The position numbers and the translations under genes were made by a program. From contig DAOWDF010000236.1 in the NCBI GenBank assembly GCA_030639165.1, positions 1-6,092 on the forward strand: a stretch of 6,092 nt of DNA. Reading direction: 5' to 3'. The DNA comes from Alphaproteobacteria bacterium (GTDB lineage: Bacteria > Pseudomonadota > Alphaproteobacteria > Micavibrionales > Micavibrionaceae). This document shows, in pieces, positions 6,092-6,092 of the stretch. The notes beneath the pieces are model-generated. The model had not been told where the DNA came from. It did no database searches and saw only the letters and a program-made list of their open reading frames with translations. Each line of letters begins with the position of its first letter. Within the stretch, counting starts at the first letter, position 1.

Positions 6092-6092
6092 C

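Overview
The window looks like a chromosomal housekeeping stretch from a moderately AT-rich alphaproteobacterium. The pointers are the adjacent 5-formyltetrahydrofolate cyclo-ligase and YmdB-type phosphoesterase genes, the short (207-residue) cofactor-dependent phosphoglycerate mutase, and a structured, 6S-RNA-like intergenic region directly upstream of the cyclo-ligase gene. The lineage is inferred from gene order and protein style. No rRNA is present and no search could be run.

Layout. 1-462 (+) is the 3' part of an unrecognised gene that is open at the left edge. 463-759 holds no convincing gene, though its minus strand has gene-like but broken reading frames. 760-3078 is a minus-strand block, read right to left: gpmA (2455-3078), a candidate 6S RNA (about 2223-2421), the folate-salvage gene fau/ygfA (1598-2182, with a corrected GTG start) and ymdB (760-1575). 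3079-3307 is the divergent intergenic region between gpmA and pnp, with a possible pnp promoter and a leader hairpin. 3308-5443 (+) is a complete polyribonucleotide nucleotidyltransferase gene, followed by a strong intrinsic terminator. 5600-6091 (+) is an unrecognised 163-residue protein with its own good promoter, an inverted repeat over the promoter's -10 region and a strong ribosome binding site. It ends one base before the right edge.

How the parts relate. gpmA serves glycolysis, fau recycles 5-formyl-folate into the one-carbon pool, ymdB is a phosphodiesterase, and pnp degrades RNA. The 6S RNA, if real, would inhibit housekeeping RNA polymerase in stationary phase. Its position upstream of the cyclo-ligase gene is the arrangement known from E. 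coli ssrS-ygfA. No terminator is visible between gpmA and the RNA, so read-through from gpmA is possible.

I found no mobile element, CRISPR array, tRNA or obvious new multi-gene system. The items most worth a second look are the 6S RNA fold, the orphan gene at the right edge with its operator-like repeat, and the possible gene remnant at 463-759.
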